A stretch of 6,189 bases of DNA from Pseudomonadota bacterium (GTDB taxonomy: Bacteria; Pseudomonadota; Alphaproteobacteria; Rhizobiales; Xanthobacteraceae), in contig JAEXXW010000255.1 of NCBI GenBank assembly GCA_023405565.1, forward strand, positions 1-6,189, given 5' to 3'. Below, piece by piece: positions 5,640 to 6,189 of this stretch. Position 1 is the first letter of the stretch. The number at the start of each line of letters is the position of its first letter. The translations under genes and the position numbers were made by a program. The notes below the pieces were generated by a model. It did not search any database. It was given only the letters and a program-made list of their open reading frames with translations, and was not told where the DNA came from.

Positions 5640-6189
5640 ATGACACAAGCCACACTCTCAGCCCAACCCGCGCCAGCCCTCGATCTGGCCGCACTCAAAA
5701 CCCGTCAGCAGGCCGCCTGGACCTCCGGCGACTACGCGATCGTCGGCACAACGCTGCAGATCGTCGGCGAGGAACTCTGTGAGGCGCTTGATCTTCGCGC
5801 AGGGCAATCGGTGCTCGACGTCGCCGCCGGCAACGGCAATGTCTCGCTGGCTGCCGCACGTCGCTGGTGCAATGTGGTTTCGACCGACTATGTTCCCGCA
5901 TTGCTCGAACGCGGACGCGAGCGCGCCAAAGCCGACCGTCTCCCCATCGAGTTTCATGAGGCTGACGCCGAAGCTCTGCCATTTGCGAATGACAGTTTCG
6001 ACGTCGTGGTCTCGACCTTTGGTGTGATGTTCACGCCCGATCATGCACGCGCCGCAAGCGAAATGGTTCGTGTATGCAGACGTGGCGGCAAGATTGGTCT
6101 CGCGAACTGGACACCCGAAGGATTCATCGGGCAACTCTTCAAGACCATCGGCAAGCATATGCCGCCGCCGGCTGGCGCGAAATCGCCGG
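5640..6189 (+). CDS. Class I SAM-dependent methyltransferase, cut by the right edge
   Basis: 183 residues are visible with no stop before the edge. The Rossmann-type SAM-binding motif I is VLDVAAGNGNVSLAAA (58-73). The acidic end of strand 2 is Asp83 in STDYVP. Asp109 in FHEADAEALPF would contact the adenine side, and FDVVVSTFGVMF (120-131) is motif II-like. VRVCRRGGKIGLANW (143-157) matches the post-motif region of UbiE-type (Methyltransf_11/25) enzymes. The substrate-recognition part is incomplete, so the acceptor is unknown. AGGGAG (5628-5633) lies 6 bases before the ATG, a strong start. It is 44 bases after the DUF3455 gene on the same strand with no terminator visible between them, so an operon is likely. 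The amber codon upstream could reduce its expression by polarity. Confidence 0.92.
   Translation, partial: MTQATLSAQPAPALDLAALKTRQQAAWTSGDYAIVGTTLQIVGEELCEALDLRAGQSVLDVAAGNGNVSLAAARRWCNVVSTDYVPALLERGRERAKADRLPIEFHEADAEALPFANDSFDVVVSTFGVMFTPDHARAASEMVRVCRRGGKIGLANWTPEGFIGQLFKTIGKHMPPPAGAKSP

Noticed and set aside
5658..6158. 166-residue minus-strand frame, and a similar one at 5212-5694
   Set aside because: They are antisense to the methyltransferase and DUF3455 genes, which have recognisable motifs and good ribosome sites. No features support the minus-strand products.
1..6189. CRISPR array, insertion sequence, integrase site or tRNA
   Set aside because: I saw no spaced direct repeats, transposase motifs, terminal inverted repeats with target duplications, or cloverleaf-like sequence on either strand.

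Overview
The window looks like chromosomal DNA from a GC-rich alphaproteobacterium, most likely a member of the Rhizobiales close to Bradyrhizobium, Afipia or Rhodopseudomonas. This is inferred from codon use, the style of the MarR, M24 and BTAD-regulator proteins, and the gene types. No database search was possible. Coding density is high, and the longest stretch without a gene is about 126 bases.

Left (1-1512): a MATE-family multidrug/metabolite efflux pump runs leftward off the window edge. It is divergent from a MarR-family regulator. Between them lies a near-perfect 37-bp palindrome (997-1033) with 15-bp arms, and each arm is itself a quasi-palindrome. This is the layout of a self-regulating MarR-efflux switch.

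Middle (1513-2931): a 431-residue protein of the M24 (aminopeptidase P / creatinase / prolidase) fold follows, with a nested palindrome in its leader. It keeps four of the five usual metal-binding residues but has Cys in place of the second Asp, so its chemistry may not be ordinary peptidase chemistry.

Right (2929-6189): a large leftward regulator (677 residues) combines an N-terminal SARP-like winged helix, a BTAD region, a TolB/FlgO-like domain and TPR repeats. It converges on the M24 gene with 24 bases between the stops and a strong hairpin at the junction. Divergent from it is a rightward pair: a secreted DUF3455-type protein interrupted by one in-frame amber codon, and a class I SAM-dependent methyltransferase that runs off the right edge. 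By position the regulator may control this pair.

I see no tRNA, rRNA, CRISPR array, insertion sequence or phage gene. The window reads as ordinary accessory chromosome. Its main points of interest are the MarR operator, the altered M24 metal site, the interrupted DUF3455 gene and the regulator architecture. I did not find convincing evidence for a wholly new biological system.
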